Shown: positions 17,133-26,463, counted from the first letter of the stretch. The stretch is 64,000 nucleotides of DNA from Lachnospiraceae bacterium (GCA_014799465.1 JAAVHZ010000014.1:82492-146491); one strand, 5' to 3'. Notes: generated from the sequence alone by a model not told the origin. Numbers and translations: made by a program.

Positions 17133-18347
17133 TCACTCCTGTTCCGGCAAAGTAATTTTATCAAGTATCCCATTTAACCATGCAATAGCCACTCCATAAT
17201 TTGTCATAGGTACGCCCTGGCTTCTGGCATTCTCAATTCGTGACATAACATATTTTCTGTTAAACATACATGCACCACACTGTATTATCACATCATATTC
17301 CTTTAGATTTTTAGGAAAATCTGTTCCGCTTACTATATCTACCCTAAGTCCTTCACCAACTCTTTTCCTTAATAATTTCGGAATCTTCTCTCTTCCGATA
17401 TCCTCATCCAAAGGTGCATGCGTACAGCATTCTGCTATAAGGACTTTTGAATCTTCGGTAAGTCCGGATAAGACATTGGCACTTTCTACATAATAATGTA
17501 TATCGCCCTTATATGCAGCAAACAATGTGGAAAATGATGTAAGCAGACTTTCTTGCGGCTTCATCTCATATACCTTTTTATAAACCTGTGAGTCTGTAAT
17601 AATAAGTTTTGGATGTTTTGTCATACTTTTAAGTGCTGCCTCAAGCTTATCTGTAGTTACACTCATAACAAGACATTTCTTATCAAGAAGTTCTCTTATA
17701 GTCTGCACCTGTGGTAATATAAGCCTGCCTTCAGGTGCCTGAATATCCTGCGGCATCACAAGAAGAACCAAATCTTCCTCTGACACAAGATTTCCCGTGA
17801 TAAACCTCTTCTCCTTTGAAATGTGAACAGCCTCTACAAGTCTTTCCTTCAGTTCATCTATCCCGCTTCGTTTTGCTGCTGAAGTTAGTACAGGTTTAGT
17901 ATTAAATTCTTTTTGTGCAAGTTCCAAAATATCTTCCACATTACTTATTTCATCTGATTTACTTATAACAGTAATGACCTGTGTGTTTATATTGTCAAAA
18001 TATTTATACCATTTCTTTTCCTCTTCCATATCCGTACCGCTTAAAAGAATTACTGCTATATCCGCCTGTGATGCTGCTTTTTTTGTAACCTCCACTCTCC
18101 TCTTTCCAAGCTCTCCACTATCGTCAAATCCTGCTGTATCTATAAGAACACACGGACCTATTCCATGTATCTCCATCGGCTTTTTTACGGGGTCAGTGGT
18201 GGTTCCCTGTATATCCGATACTATTGATATTTCCTGATTTGCCAATGCATTAATCAGTGCCGACTTACCGCTGTTCATTTTACCCATAAATACTATATGG
18301 GTACGGTTTGCCGACGGTGTCTGATTAAGTGATACTCCTTCCGTCAT
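17133..18347 (-). CDS. hydF: [FeFe]-hydrogenase maturation GTPase HydF
   Basis: 404-residue scaffold that assembles the 2Fe subcluster before delivery to the hydrogenase. The N-terminal GTPase domain has the P-loop GKMNSGKS, TTTDPV, DTAGFDD and SKSD motifs. A dimerisation domain follows. The C-terminal Fe-S domain carries the conserved CTHAP...CGAC set (ECCTHAPLDEDIGREKIP, IQCGACMFN). AGAGGAAG lies 7 nt before the ATG. It is first in the hydF-TM1266-hydG unit. A structured leader that ends in a terminator just 24 nt before the ATG suggests control by attenuation. Confidence 0.95.
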   Translation of the reverse strand: MTEGVSLNQTPSANRTHIVFMGKMNSGKSALINALANQEISIVSDIQGTTTDPVKKPMEIHGIGPCVLIDTAGFDDSGELGKRRVEVTKKAASQADIAVILLSGTDMEEEKKWYKYFDNINTQVITVISKSDEISNVEDILELAQKEFNTKPVLTSAAKRSGIDELKERLVEAVHISKEKRFITGNLVSEEDLVLLVMPQDIQAPEGRLILPQVQTIRELLDKKCLVMSVTTDKLEAALKSMTKHPKLIITDSQVYKKVYEMKPQESLLTSFSTLFAAYKGDIHYYVESANVLSGLTEDSKVLIAECCTHAPLDEDIGREKIPKLLRKRVGEGLRVDIVSGTDFPKNLKEYDVIIQCGACMFNRKYVMSRIENARSQGVPMTNYGVAIAWLNGILDKITLPEQE

Positions 18348-18370
18348 ATACCAACTTCCTCTCTAAAATC

Positions 18371-18402
18371 AAAAAGCCCGTATCTGAAATACAGACACAG
18401 GC
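18371..18402 (-). terminator. Terminator in hydF leader
   Basis: Minus strand: 11-bp stem (18392-18402 with 18376-18386, two G-U pairs, 5-nt loop) followed by TTTTTG. It ends 24 nt before the hydF ATG and directly abuts its ribosome site. Confidence 0.75.
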
Positions 18403-18537
18403 ATAATACAATCATCTTTATTAATATTAAAACCATACTGTCTTCACTTTCAGAATACTCTTAAGCTCAGATAAAATATATTAATTATTTGTTTGCAGTA
18501 AGAATCCTCTCGCTGCTCACAAATCTCAATCTAATAT
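18371..18537 (-). ncRNA. Candidate structured leader RNA of hydF
   Basis: From the predicted start near 18537 the leader first folds ATTTGT-GA-GCAG-CG-AGA-GGAT-TCT-TA-CTGC-AA-ACAAAT, a long hairpin with symmetrical internal loops (about 18487-18525). It then has a linker containing TATCTGA and ends in the terminator above. TATCTGA (about 18467-18473) is complementary to TCAGATA in the terminator's 3' arm, so it could form an antiterminator. This is the layout of a riboswitch or protein-controlled attenuator. I do not recognise the class, and the fold was done by eye. Confidence 0.4.
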
Positions 18538-18543
18538 GGCATT

Positions 18544-18573
18544 ATTATAACACTTAATCATATTAATTTGCAA
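18544..18573 (-). promoter_or_regulatory. Predicted hydF promoter
   Basis: -35 TTGCAA (18568-18573), 18-nt spacer, -10 TATAAT (18544-18549) with an extended TGT. It overlaps only the stop region of the upstream subtilase gene and would give a leader of about 190 nt. Confidence 0.6.
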
Positions 18574-18576
18574 TAG

Positions 18577-20265
18577 TCATCTTAATATATCCAGTGCCGT
18601 ATATACATCCACTTTTCCCCATCCCCATTGTCTGTCAGGATATGTAATATCCCTGCTCCTCTGTGCACCTCTGATTAGAAAATTTTTCATGTCTACAGAA
18701 TTCATATCCGTCTGATTACCATTTATAATTCCCCATTGGAAAAGTTGTGCAGCTGCACCTGTAGTCAGTGCTGCCCCTACACTCGTACCTGTCCGCATCT
18801 GATATCCGCCATTTAATGATGGTCCATAGACATTTACGGATGGTGATACTATATCCGGTTTTATTGTTGTGCTTCGTGTAAATCCTCTGCCTGATTCAAT
18901 AAAAAAACTACCATTTAATGAATTGTATCCTCCTGTCACTACAGCTCTTGCCGCAGGAGATGGAGATGTTAATGTGACATTCGGCTCGGGGTTAAGAAAA
19001 TATGTATTTTCACCCACAAAAGCAGTTATTGGAAGCCACATATGAAAAATACCTGTTATAAGATTTTCACCCAATACCTGTATTTTCCATATACCAGTGG
19101 TCGGATTTTCAAACCTCATGAAGATAAGCTGAGCACCCGAACGCTGCTCAACTATTCTGTAATCCACATATATTATAGTACTTTCAAATAAAAATGTCAG
19201 TACATCACTGCGTCCTATTCTGGCAGGTATTCTCGGCACTACCTCTCCGGTAGGGGATATAATGGCTATAGATAGTAAATCAGGTGCATTTCCCCACAAT
19301 TCCAATACAAAACTTCTGTCTACACGGATTTCCACATTCTGCTCAACCGCCTCATTAGCAGTTCCCTGATAATGATGTCTTGCATTACCTTCATTTCCTG
19401 TCGGAACCACTACACATCTTCCTGTGTTTCCGGACAGTTCATTAATAACCGTTTCAAGATATGAATCACCTGAATGTGCACCTTGATTTGTACCAACTCC
19501 AAGACATATTACCAGTGGTCTGTTATTTTTTGATGCTAAAATCTCCAAATAACGTATTCCTGCCATAATATCATTTTCCTGATATGCTATCACATCACTG
19601 TCCACAAAATAGTAATCCCTAAGATACTGTTTTGCCTGTTTAAGCTTTACGACTGCTATCATTGCCTCAGGAGCAGCACCAATAAAATCATTCTCCACAT
19701 TTTCGCTTCCTGCTGCTACACCTGCAAGAAATGTACCATGCCCTGTCTCATCTCTGCTTCTTACTATATCAAACGGATTATCACCTGATAACGCCCTGTT
19801 TATATCCTCCGTTGTATATTCTGTTCCATAATTCAAATATTCCGGCACATTACCTGTTTCATCAGTCTGGTCCCATATAGAAATAATCCGGCTCTGCCCG
19901 CTGCTGTAACGGAAAGCCGGATGTGTGAAATCTATTCCCGAATCTATAACACCTATAATTACACCCTGCCCTCTAAGGTTAAGCCCCGGAACATTCTGTA
20001 AACGTACTGAACCCGTAGCTTCCACCGCTTCTGTATCCATTTCACCATACAATTTGGGTACAGCCCTGTACGAATACTCCTGAACTCTGATAGGAAGTAC
20101 ATTCTCAAGTTTCTCATAAACTATTCCGTATCTGGTACCTACAACCTGTGGGCATGAATCTTTGTATCTTTGTAAAAATTCTCTCTGACTTGTATTATAT
20201 TCTATAATGAAATCGGCATAATCCTCTGATGTAATATTATTTCTGCATTCATTAGAATCCGGCAT
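18577..20265 (-). CDS. S8 subtilisin-like peptidase (CspB-like)
   Basis: 562-residue serine peptidase of the S8 family, nearest in layout to the clostridial Csp (germination) subtilases: no signal peptide, an N-terminal prodomain (about 1-90), a subtilase core with a large insertion (about 300-440), and a C-terminal end. The catalytic triad is complete: D108 in GVIDSGID, H176 in DETGHGTF, S495 in GTSVGAAL. The oxyanion region is PTGNEGNARHH. Csp proteases activate cortex hydrolase at spore germination, but relatives also occur in organisms not known to sporulate, so the role here is uncertain. GAGGTG lies 5 nt before the ATG, 57 nt after clpX. Confidence 0.85.
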   Translation of the reverse strand: MPDSNECRNNITSEDYADFIIEYNTSQREFLQRYKDSCPQVVGTRYGIVYEKLENVLPIRVQEYSYRAVPKLYGEMDTEAVEATGSVRLQNVPGLNLRGQGVIIGVIDSGIDFTHPAFRYSSGQSRIISIWDQTDETGNVPEYLNYGTEYTTEDINRALSGDNPFDIVRSRDETGHGTFLAGVAAGSENVENDFIGAAPEAMIAVVKLKQAKQYLRDYYFVDSDVIAYQENDIMAGIRYLEILASKNNRPLVICLGVGTNQGAHSGDSYLETVINELSGNTGRCVVVPTGNEGNARHHYQGTANEAVEQNVEIRVDRSFVLELWGNAPDLLSIAIISPTGEVVPRIPARIGRSDVLTFLFESTIIYVDYRIVEQRSGAQLIFMRFENPTTGIWKIQVLGENLITGIFHMWLPITAFVGENTYFLNPEPNVTLTSPSPAARAVVTGGYNSLNGSFFIESGRGFTRSTTIKPDIVSPSVNVYGPSLNGGYQMRTGTSVGAALTTGAAAQLFQWGIINGNQTDMNSVDMKNFLIRGAQRSRDITYPDRQWGWGKVDVYTALDILR

Positions 20266-20322
20266 GTATTCACCTCAACATCTAATTATAAGCATTATAT
20301 GCCATATAAATACATTTCAATC

Positions 20323-21750
20323 CTATTTATTTTCTTCTATTACCGGAGTTCCTCTCATTTCAATAACAGGTCCGCCTGTATTTTCAATATATTCTCTGGT
20401 AATTGTAACTTTGCCTATATTATCATCCTTTGGAATTTCATACATAATATCCAGCATAAAATCTTCAATTATAGCTCTTAGTGCTCTGGCTCCGGTCTTT
20501 TTCTCCATTGCCTTTTCTGCTATTGCTCTTAAAGAGTCTTCATTAAACGTAAGTTGAACCTCATCCATTTCCAATAATTTCTGATACTGTTTTAATATGG
20601 CATTTCTTGGTTCCGACAATACTTTTACCATCATGTCCGTTGTAAGTCCATCCATCGTAAATAATATAGGAAGACGTCCCAGAAATTCAGGAATCATTCC
20701 AAAATTCTTCAAATCTTCAATAGTAACCTGCTTTATAAGGTCATTTACATTATCATACTTATCCTTTAAATCTGCCATAAATCCTATTGCAGACTGTTTA
20801 TTTAATCTTTGCTTAATTATATCTTCAAGGTCAGGGAACGCACCACCGCAGATAAACAGTATATTTCTTGTATTAACGGTAGTCAATGGTACCATGGCAT
20901 TCTTACTATTGGCTCCTACCGGCACTTCAACCTCACTGCCCTCCAATAATTTCAGCAATCCCTGCTGAACACTTTCTCCGCTTACATCTCTACTGTTAGT
21001 GTTCCTTTTCTTTGCAAGTTTGTCAATTTCATCAATAAACACAATTCCTGTTTCTGCCCTATCCACATCATTATCTGCTGCTGCCAGCAATTTAGATATA
21101 ACACTTTCTATATCGTCACCTATATATCCTGCCTCTGTAAGTGAAGTAGCATCAGCTATGGCAAGGGGCACATCCAGAAGTTTTGCCAGTGTTCTTACCA
21201 GATATGTCTTTCCGCATCCGGTAGGTCCTATCATAAGCATATTTGACTTTTCTATCTCTATGTCATTTACCGAATTGGCAGCCACTCTCTTATAATGGTT
21301 GTACACCGCCACTGAAATCACCTTTTTTGCGTATTCCTGACCTACCACATATTCGTCAAGACTTGCTTTTATCTTATGTGGTGCAGGCATCTTATTGATA
21401 TCTAATACAGGCTTTTCATTTTCTTTTGGTTTCTTCTTCTTTATCTTCTGACGCTTTGGCACACTTCCCTGAATATCAGCCAGATTAACAAAGCCAATAT
21501 TCGGTATCTTAGACAGTTTTTCCATATCAATATTACCCTTTTCATCAGTAATATTTCCTTGACCTAAATTTATACCGCTTCCGTCTATCATATCAAATGT
21601 TCTCTGCAGACAATCGGGACATATATTTATATTTCCCGGCATACTCACCTGTTTACCGGTTTTACTCTCCGGTCTTCTGCATACATAACATATCTTTTCA
21701 TATTCATCCTGTTCGTCCTGTGTATCTATAACATCTCTTTCATCTGACAT
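20323..21750 (-). CDS. clpX: ATP-dependent protease ATP-binding subunit ClpX
   Basis: 475-residue AAA+ unfoldase. The N-terminal zinc-binding domain has CYVC...CPDC (about residues 21-45). The AAA+ domain has Walker A GPTGCGKT, Walker B IVFIDEIDK, an arginine-finger region and sensor-2. The IGF loop that docks on ClpP is present (SAIGFMAD). At 475 residues it is longer than typical ClpX (about 420) because of a Lys-rich linker between the zinc domain and the AAA+ module (RQKIKKKKPKENEKP). It lies 10 nt after pfp, with its ribosome site spanning the pfp stop. No clpP is in the window, so ClpP must be encoded elsewhere. Confidence 0.92.
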   Translation of the reverse strand: MSDERDVIDTQDEQDEYEKICYVCRRPESKTGKQVSMPGNINICPDCLQRTFDMIDGSGINLGQGNITDEKGNIDMEKLSKIPNIGFVNLADIQGSVPKRQKIKKKKPKENEKPVLDINKMPAPHKIKASLDEYVVGQEYAKKVISVAVYNHYKRVAANSVNDIEIEKSNMLMIGPTGCGKTYLVRTLAKLLDVPLAIADATSLTEAGYIGDDIESVISKLLAAADNDVDRAETGIVFIDEIDKLAKKRNTNSRDVSGESVQQGLLKLLEGSEVEVPVGANSKNAMVPLTTVNTRNILFICGGAFPDLEDIIKQRLNKQSAIGFMADLKDKYDNVNDLIKQVTIEDLKNFGMIPEFLGRLPILFTMDGLTTDMMVKVLSEPRNAILKQYQKLLEMDEVQLTFNEDSLRAIAEKAMEKKTGARALRAIIEDFMLDIMYEIPKDDNIGKVTITREYIENTGGPVIEMRGTPVIEENK

Positions 21751-21760
21751 ATCTAATCAA

Positions 21761-22990
21761 CTATCCCTTTCTATAAACATATACCGGCAGTCCGTCTATT
21801 ATAATCTGCTCATTTTCTCCTGCAATTAACGGCTTTGCGTATTCAACAAATTCCTTAAGTACATCTGTACCGTTGTCACTAATCCATTCTCTCGGAACTA
21901 CCTTTTCCTGATTGCATACCTGTCCGCAATCTACAAGTCTGCATCCAACACTATAATTTTCTCCGGGTATTCTTTCAAATGATACCATACAGCCTGTCTC
22001 TCCTGCAAGAAGTGACTTCACGCCATATTTTCCTGCCATCACAGCTTCATCCACATCTGTCTTTGATGCAAGTGCTGCCTTACATCTCTGGTTTACATTT
22101 AATTCTATGGAACGCACTTTAACACTCAGATGTTCCTTTATTACATTTTCCAGATATTTTCCGCATCCCGTAAGCATCTTATGACCAAATGTGTCTACAC
22201 CTGCACACCCTGAATACTCACATATAAATGTTCCATCTTTATCCTTTATTCCCTCTGACACACATACTACAATATTAGTCTTTGTCTCAAGCAGTTCTGA
22301 TATTTTATTTATAAATGCTTCCACATCAAATGCCACCTCCGGCAGATATATAAGATATGGATTGTCACCTTCATATTTTCTTGCCAGTATGCTTGAAGCA
22401 GTTATCCAGCCTGCATGTCTTCCCATAAGTTCTACTATAGTCACTGACTGCATATCATATACAGATGCATCCATTACTATATCTCTGACGGTTGTTGCCA
22501 CATACTTTGCCGCACTTCCAAATCCCGGCGAATGGTCTGTAAGAACCAAATCGTTATCAATGGTCTTTGGAACACCTATAATCTTTACCGGACTGTTTGT
22601 CCTATTTGCATATATAGACAGCTTACTGACTGTATCCATGGAATCATTACCGCCAATATATATGAAATATCTTATATTCATCTTGGAAAATTTTTCAAAT
22701 ATCTGTCTGTACATAGAGTCTTCCATTGAATCAGGAAGTTTATACCTGCATGAGCCAAGGTAAGAAGAAGGTGTTGACTTTAACAGCTCTATCTCTTCTT
22801 TTGTCATTTCTTTTTCGATATCCATAAAGTTTCCGTTTATAAATCCTTCTATACCATTAATCATACCATATATTTTGTCAATCTTGTCTCTTGCAGATAT
22901 GGCCTCCTGTATCACACCATACAGGCTGGCATTTATAACTGTTGTCGGACCTCCGCTTTGTCCTACTACTATATTATATTTCTCTTCCAT
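21761..22990 (-). CDS. pfp: Diphosphate-fructose-6-phosphate 1-phosphotransferase
   Basis: 409-residue phosphofructokinase. The nucleotide/PPi site reads GGNDSMDT, with Asp at the position that is Gly in ATP-dependent enzymes, and the next motif is PKTIDNDL, with Lys where ATP-dependent enzymes have Gly. Both are hallmarks of PPi-dependent phosphofructokinases, which work reversibly in glycolysis. Other conserved parts are GQSGGPTTVINAS and ELMGRHAGW. GGAAAGGATAGGG precedes the ATG. It heads an operon with clpX and the subtilase. A large palindromic element lies immediately upstream. Confidence 0.85.
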   Translation of the reverse strand: MEEKYNIVVGQSGGPTTVINASLYGVIQEAISARDKIDKIYGMINGIEGFINGNFMDIEKEMTKEEIELLKSTPSSYLGSCRYKLPDSMEDSMYRQIFEKFSKMNIRYFIYIGGNDSMDTVSKLSIYANRTNSPVKIIGVPKTIDNDLVLTDHSPGFGSAAKYVATTVRDIVMDASVYDMQSVTIVELMGRHAGWITASSILARKYEGDNPYLIYLPEVAFDVEAFINKISELLETKTNIVVCVSEGIKDKDGTFICEYSGCAGVDTFGHKMLTGCGKYLENVIKEHLSVKVRSIELNVNQRCKAALASKTDVDEAVMAGKYGVKSLLAGETGCMVSFERIPGENYSVGCRLVDCGQVCNQEKVVPREWISDNGTDVLKEFVEYAKPLIAGENEQIIIDGLPVYVYRKG

Positions 22991-23040
22991 ATACCCTATC
23001 CTTTCCGAATGTGTATTTGTAACAATAATACTTTATTTTA

Positions 23041-23286
23041 GCCAAAAAAACAATGCCCATTTTGCAGTTATGTTCCTGCTGAGAAAGTGGGGAAGTTATT
23101 TGTGTTCTGCTTGGAATGGGTGTGAAGGGGGACGCTACCGGGGGATATTCGGCATCCGTGCCTCAAATCCCCCTTTGTCTGACCTCCTGTCAGACAATAG
23201 CTGGGTATTTAGCAGAACACTTATAACTTCTCCCACTTTCTCAGCACGTCACTAACTGCAAAATGGGCATTTGGTGTTGTGGTGGC
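23041..23286. repeat. Large palindromic element 1
   Basis: Long imperfect inverted repeat between htrA and pfp. Arms 23052-23111 and 23212-23271 pair over about 60 nt, including perfect blocks of 19 (23052-23070 with 23253-23271) and 15 nt. Outer flanks GCCA/TGGC may extend it. The central 100 nt are GC-rich and carry their own hairpins: AAGGGGGA with TCCCCCTT (23125-23132 / 23168-23175) and the perfect TGTCTGAC...GTCAGACA (23176-23196). It could be a MITE-like mobile palindrome or a branched non-coding RNA. No protein is supported. Confidence 0.7.
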
Positions 23287-23300
23287 TTGAGTATTAAGTA

Positions 23301-23344
23301 AAAAGAGGGATGCTTCTATTCGTGATAAGAAGCATCCCTTTTTT
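23301..23344. terminator. Terminator of polysaccharide/htrA unit
   Basis: Perfect 11-bp stem GGGATGCTTCT (23307-23317 with 23328-23338), with TTTTTT on the plus side and TCTTTTTAC on the minus side. It ends the htrA transcript and could also stop plus-strand transcription. Confidence 0.85.
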
Positions 23345-23359
23345 ACATTTTATTATATT

Positions 23360-25081
23360 TTATTCCATTTCTCCGCCTAGTTCTATTTCGACTTCTTTTT
23401 CTGAGTATTCATTGCCTTCTATTGTTTCTATGGTGAGTTTTACTTTTTCGCCTTTTTTGTAGTATTCAAGTGCTGATTTTAGTTCTACCATTGAAGACAC
23501 TGTTTCGCCTTCTATCTCTGTTATAACATCGTACTTTGAAAGTCCTGCTTTATCTGCGGCTCCGCCTTTTATTACTTCCATAATGTATACGCCTTCAGGT
23601 ATATCATACATTTCGGATAATTCCTGTGTCACATCTTTTCCACGGATATTCAGATATCCTTTTTCACTGTCGCTTACCTTATTTTTTACTTCTTTTGTCA
23701 TCATATCATCTATAAGGTCTTTAACAAGTGTGATTGGAATGGTATAACCGATTCCTTCTGAGTAGTCCTGTATGCTCTTTGCACAGTTTATACCTATAAC
23801 TTCTCCATTCATATTAAGAAGTGCACCACCGCTGTTGCCCGGACTTATTGCTGCATCAGTCTGGATTACAGTTCTCTCATAATTATCCACTGTTATTGTT
23901 CTGTCCAAAGCACTTATTACTCCTGTAGTAACTGACTGGCCATAACCAAGTGCATTTCCTATAGCTATTGAACCTTCCCCGACTTTTACCTTATCAGAAT
24001 CTCCTAATGTGGCTATTTTTATTGAATCTATGGTTTCCTTATCAATATCTTTTAACGGAATGGATATAACAGCTATATCCTGTTTTTCGTTTTCACCTCT
24101 TACGCTTGCTTCCACTGACGCACCATTAACGAACTGTACCGAAAGCTTATCGGCATCCGAAACTACATGCTGGTTAGTCACTATTAAAAGTTCTGTATCA
24201 CTTTCACCGACTATAATACCTGAACCGGCTCCCTGTGATTCATACTGTTCTCCGGAACTATTTCCGCCTCCGTAAAAATAACTCCAAAAATCATTTCCTG
24301 CCGACTGGACAATCTCTGTGCTTGTAATTGCTACAACACTCGGCATAACTTCATCAACAATCGTTGATACATCGGTTATTACCGCTTTGCCATTGCTTAC
24401 GGTTTTATCTGTGTTTTGCTCGGAAACTCTTACATTTTCTGACTCCTTTTCCTCAGTAACCTCTGCATTTACTCTGGTACTTGTCTGTGTTTTTGATATT
24501 CTTTTATTTGAATTTCCCGTAAAATAATCATATCCGTAACCCGTTCCAATCATAGCACCGCCTGCTATCACGCCAAATATAAGAGCTGCAAATACAAATC
24601 TTATGGCTCTTCCAAAGAATCCGCCTTTATTTTCCTTATTTAATGCTTTTCTCTGCTGCTGTTCAGCCTTTTTCTGCTGTTTTGCAGCCTTCTTTGCAGC
24701 TTGGGCAGCTCTCTTATCTATGGATTTAAAAACTTTTTCGTCTGCTTTACTCTGACCGGTATAACTGCTGACTGAATATTCTGAATATGATGTATCATTG
24801 TTTGTATAACCATTGTTATTACTATATCCATTATAAGTATCTGTACTTCTGTAATCATTCGGACTGTTTGATGTATCATTATCAATTACATCATTATTAA
24901 TTACATCATTATTAAAAGTCTCTGCTTCTTCTGTATATTCCTTTTGTCCGTCTTCCTGAACCGTATCCTGCACTTCTGATGAATATACCGGCTCATTCTC
25001 TGTCTGATTTGAAACGGTATCATCTGCTTCAACAGTACCGTTCTCACCATTATTTATCTTGTCTTCATATTCTTCTGACAT
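23360..25081 (-). CDS. htrA: HtrA/DegP-like serine protease with PDZ domain
   Basis: 573-residue membrane-anchored quality-control protease. Residues 1-110 are acidic, Asn/Ser/Tyr-rich and probably disordered, with short VINNDVID repeats. A Lys/Ala/Gln-rich coiled stretch (120-150) leads to a membrane helix (about 159-183). The trypsin-like domain has H305 (VTNQHVV), D335 (KQDIAVIS) and S417 (SPGNSGGA). One PDZ domain follows (about 470-565, GVYIMEVIKGGAADKAGL). It degrades or refolds damaged proteins outside the membrane. It closes the polysaccharide gene run and starts 100 nt after the LCP gene, so it may also have its own promoter. Confidence 0.92.
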   Translation of the reverse strand: MSEEYEDKINNGENGTVEADDTVSNQTENEPVYSSEVQDTVQEDGQKEYTEEAETFNNDVINNDVIDNDTSNSPNDYRSTDTYNGYSNNNGYTNNDTSYSEYSVSSYTGQSKADEKVFKSIDKRAAQAAKKAAKQQKKAEQQQRKALNKENKGGFFGRAIRFVFAALIFGVIAGGAMIGTGYGYDYFTGNSNKRISKTQTSTRVNAEVTEEKESENVRVSEQNTDKTVSNGKAVITDVSTIVDEVMPSVVAITSTEIVQSAGNDFWSYFYGGGNSSGEQYESQGAGSGIIVGESDTELLIVTNQHVVSDADKLSVQFVNGASVEASVRGENEKQDIAVISIPLKDIDKETIDSIKIATLGDSDKVKVGEGSIAIGNALGYGQSVTTGVISALDRTITVDNYERTVIQTDAAISPGNSGGALLNMNGEVIGINCAKSIQDYSEGIGYTIPITLVKDLIDDMMTKEVKNKVSDSEKGYLNIRGKDVTQELSEMYDIPEGVYIMEVIKGGAADKAGLSKYDVITEIEGETVSSMVELKSALEYYKKGEKVKLTIETIEGNEYSEKEVEIELGGEME

Positions 25082-25180
25082 ATGATTACCTCCTTGTAGA
25101 CATTAAGTATTTCCTTAATCTGAAAGTAGTTTATCAGTCAAATGTGTTTATTTTGTGTTTTAGATGTGAAGAAATTATCA

Positions 25181-26443
25181 CTAATTATCTGATGCATCTT
25201 CTGTACTTTCTTCCTCTATATCTTCCTTAAGTCTTACTTCTTTTATTCCGGTATAATCCATAATATAATCACTTATTTTATTAACCTCAGATGACACATG
25301 GTAATACTCATTTTCAAATAAATATTTATGAAGTTTCTCAACATTGTACGACAAACCTTCGGCAACTACCATACTTTCTCCGTCAATATCAGGCATGGCA
25401 AGAGTAAACGGAAATCCAGTAGTATCAGATAGTGTAAAATCTATAGCAATAGGAATCATATCCATTATCTCATCAAAGTCCATACTTGTTTTAATAAATG
25501 TCTCCTCTTCAGTATTACTGTTTAATATCATTCTGGCTATCTTTATAAGTCTGTCACTTCCGGCTGCTTTAGCTTTATCTACCAGTTTCATAAGTACATG
25601 TCTCTGTCTTGCAGTTCTTCCCATATCTTCCCTGTACTCATTACCCTCTTCATCAAAAAATGAAGTATATCTTATACGGCAGTATGCCGTTGCCTGAAGT
25701 CCGTTAAGATGCACATTTCCGGACTGCGGCACATCCTCCGAATCCATTCCTGTTACTTTCCTTGTTTCAACAAGGTATCCGTTTATAAAGAATTGTTCCT
25801 CATCCGTAATATTAACATCTATGCCGCCTAATGCATCTATTATCTCTGTAAGTCCTGAAAAATTAACTACCACATAATCCGATATATCCAAATCCAGATT
25901 AGTATTAAGCATACTCACTGCACCTTCGGCACCTCCAAGGAAAAATGCCTGATTAGCCTTTCCATATTTAGACTCACCGTTTCTTTTTCTAATCTTTAAC
26001 ATTGTATCCCTGTATAAAGATACAAGCTTTACATCTCCTGTATCATTGTTTATGCTTACTACAAGAATAGAATCACTATGAGTATCTTTTTCAAATTCAC
26101 CATCTCTTGCATCAAGACCGAATAACGCTATATTTGTATATCCTGTAAGCTTCTTTTTCACACCCTCATTTATATCTACATTTTCTTCGTTAAAATCGGG
26201 ATCTTTTACCTTTTCATCATATTCTTCATGCTCTGAAGACAAAAGTATATTCCTTACTAAAGAACAACCCGAAAGTTCTTTTATAAGACCGTTTCTCATG
26301 TGAATCTTTGTTTCATCGCTTGCTGTTGTATAATATATGCCAAATCCACCTATAATGAGTGCCACAATAATCAATGTAGTTTCAATTACCAAAAGTGCAA
26401 TCTTGGCATTTTTCTTTTTACCCTTTTTTCTACTATCTCTCAT
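25181..26443 (-). CDS. LytR-CpsA-Psr (LCP) family glycopolymer ligase
   Basis: 420-residue LCP protein with a basic N-terminus, a membrane helix (about residues 15-36) and an extracellular LCP domain: TGYTNIALFGLDARDGEFEKDTHSDSILV, VKLVSLYRDTMLKI (the Arg/Asp pair that binds the polyprenyl diphosphate), and GRTARQRHVLMKL. LCP enzymes transfer finished wall glycopolymers from undecaprenyl diphosphate to peptidoglycan. Placement at the end of the glycan operon fits a role in attaching the product to the wall. AAAGGA lies 5 nt before the ATG. The C-terminus is acidic. Confidence 0.9.
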   Translation of the reverse strand: MRDSRKKGKKKNAKIALLVIETTLIIVALIIGGFGIYYTTASDETKIHMRNGLIKELSGCSLVRNILLSSEHEEYDEKVKDPDFNEENVDINEGVKKKLTGYTNIALFGLDARDGEFEKDTHSDSILVVSINNDTGDVKLVSLYRDTMLKIRKRNGESKYGKANQAFFLGGAEGAVSMLNTNLDLDISDYVVVNFSGLTEIIDALGGIDVNITDEEQFFINGYLVETRKVTGMDSEDVPQSGNVHLNGLQATAYCRIRYTSFFDEEGNEYREDMGRTARQRHVLMKLVDKAKAAGSDRLIKIARMILNSNTEEETFIKTSMDFDEIMDMIPIAIDFTLSDTTGFPFTLAMPDIDGESMVVAEGLSYNVEKLHKYLFENEYYHVSSEVNKISDYIMDYTGIKEVRLKEDIEEESTEDASDN

Positions 26444-26463
26444 TAGTGTCCTTTCCGCTAAAT

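Noticed and set aside
15428..18347. hydE in the hydrogenase maturation cluster
   Set aside because: Only hydF, the TM1266-type gene and hydG are present; the flanking genes are rnhA and a subtilase.
22875..23255. Plus-strand open frame of 126 codons
   Set aside because: It runs antisense through the pfp start and across palindromic element 1; no ribosome site or protein family.
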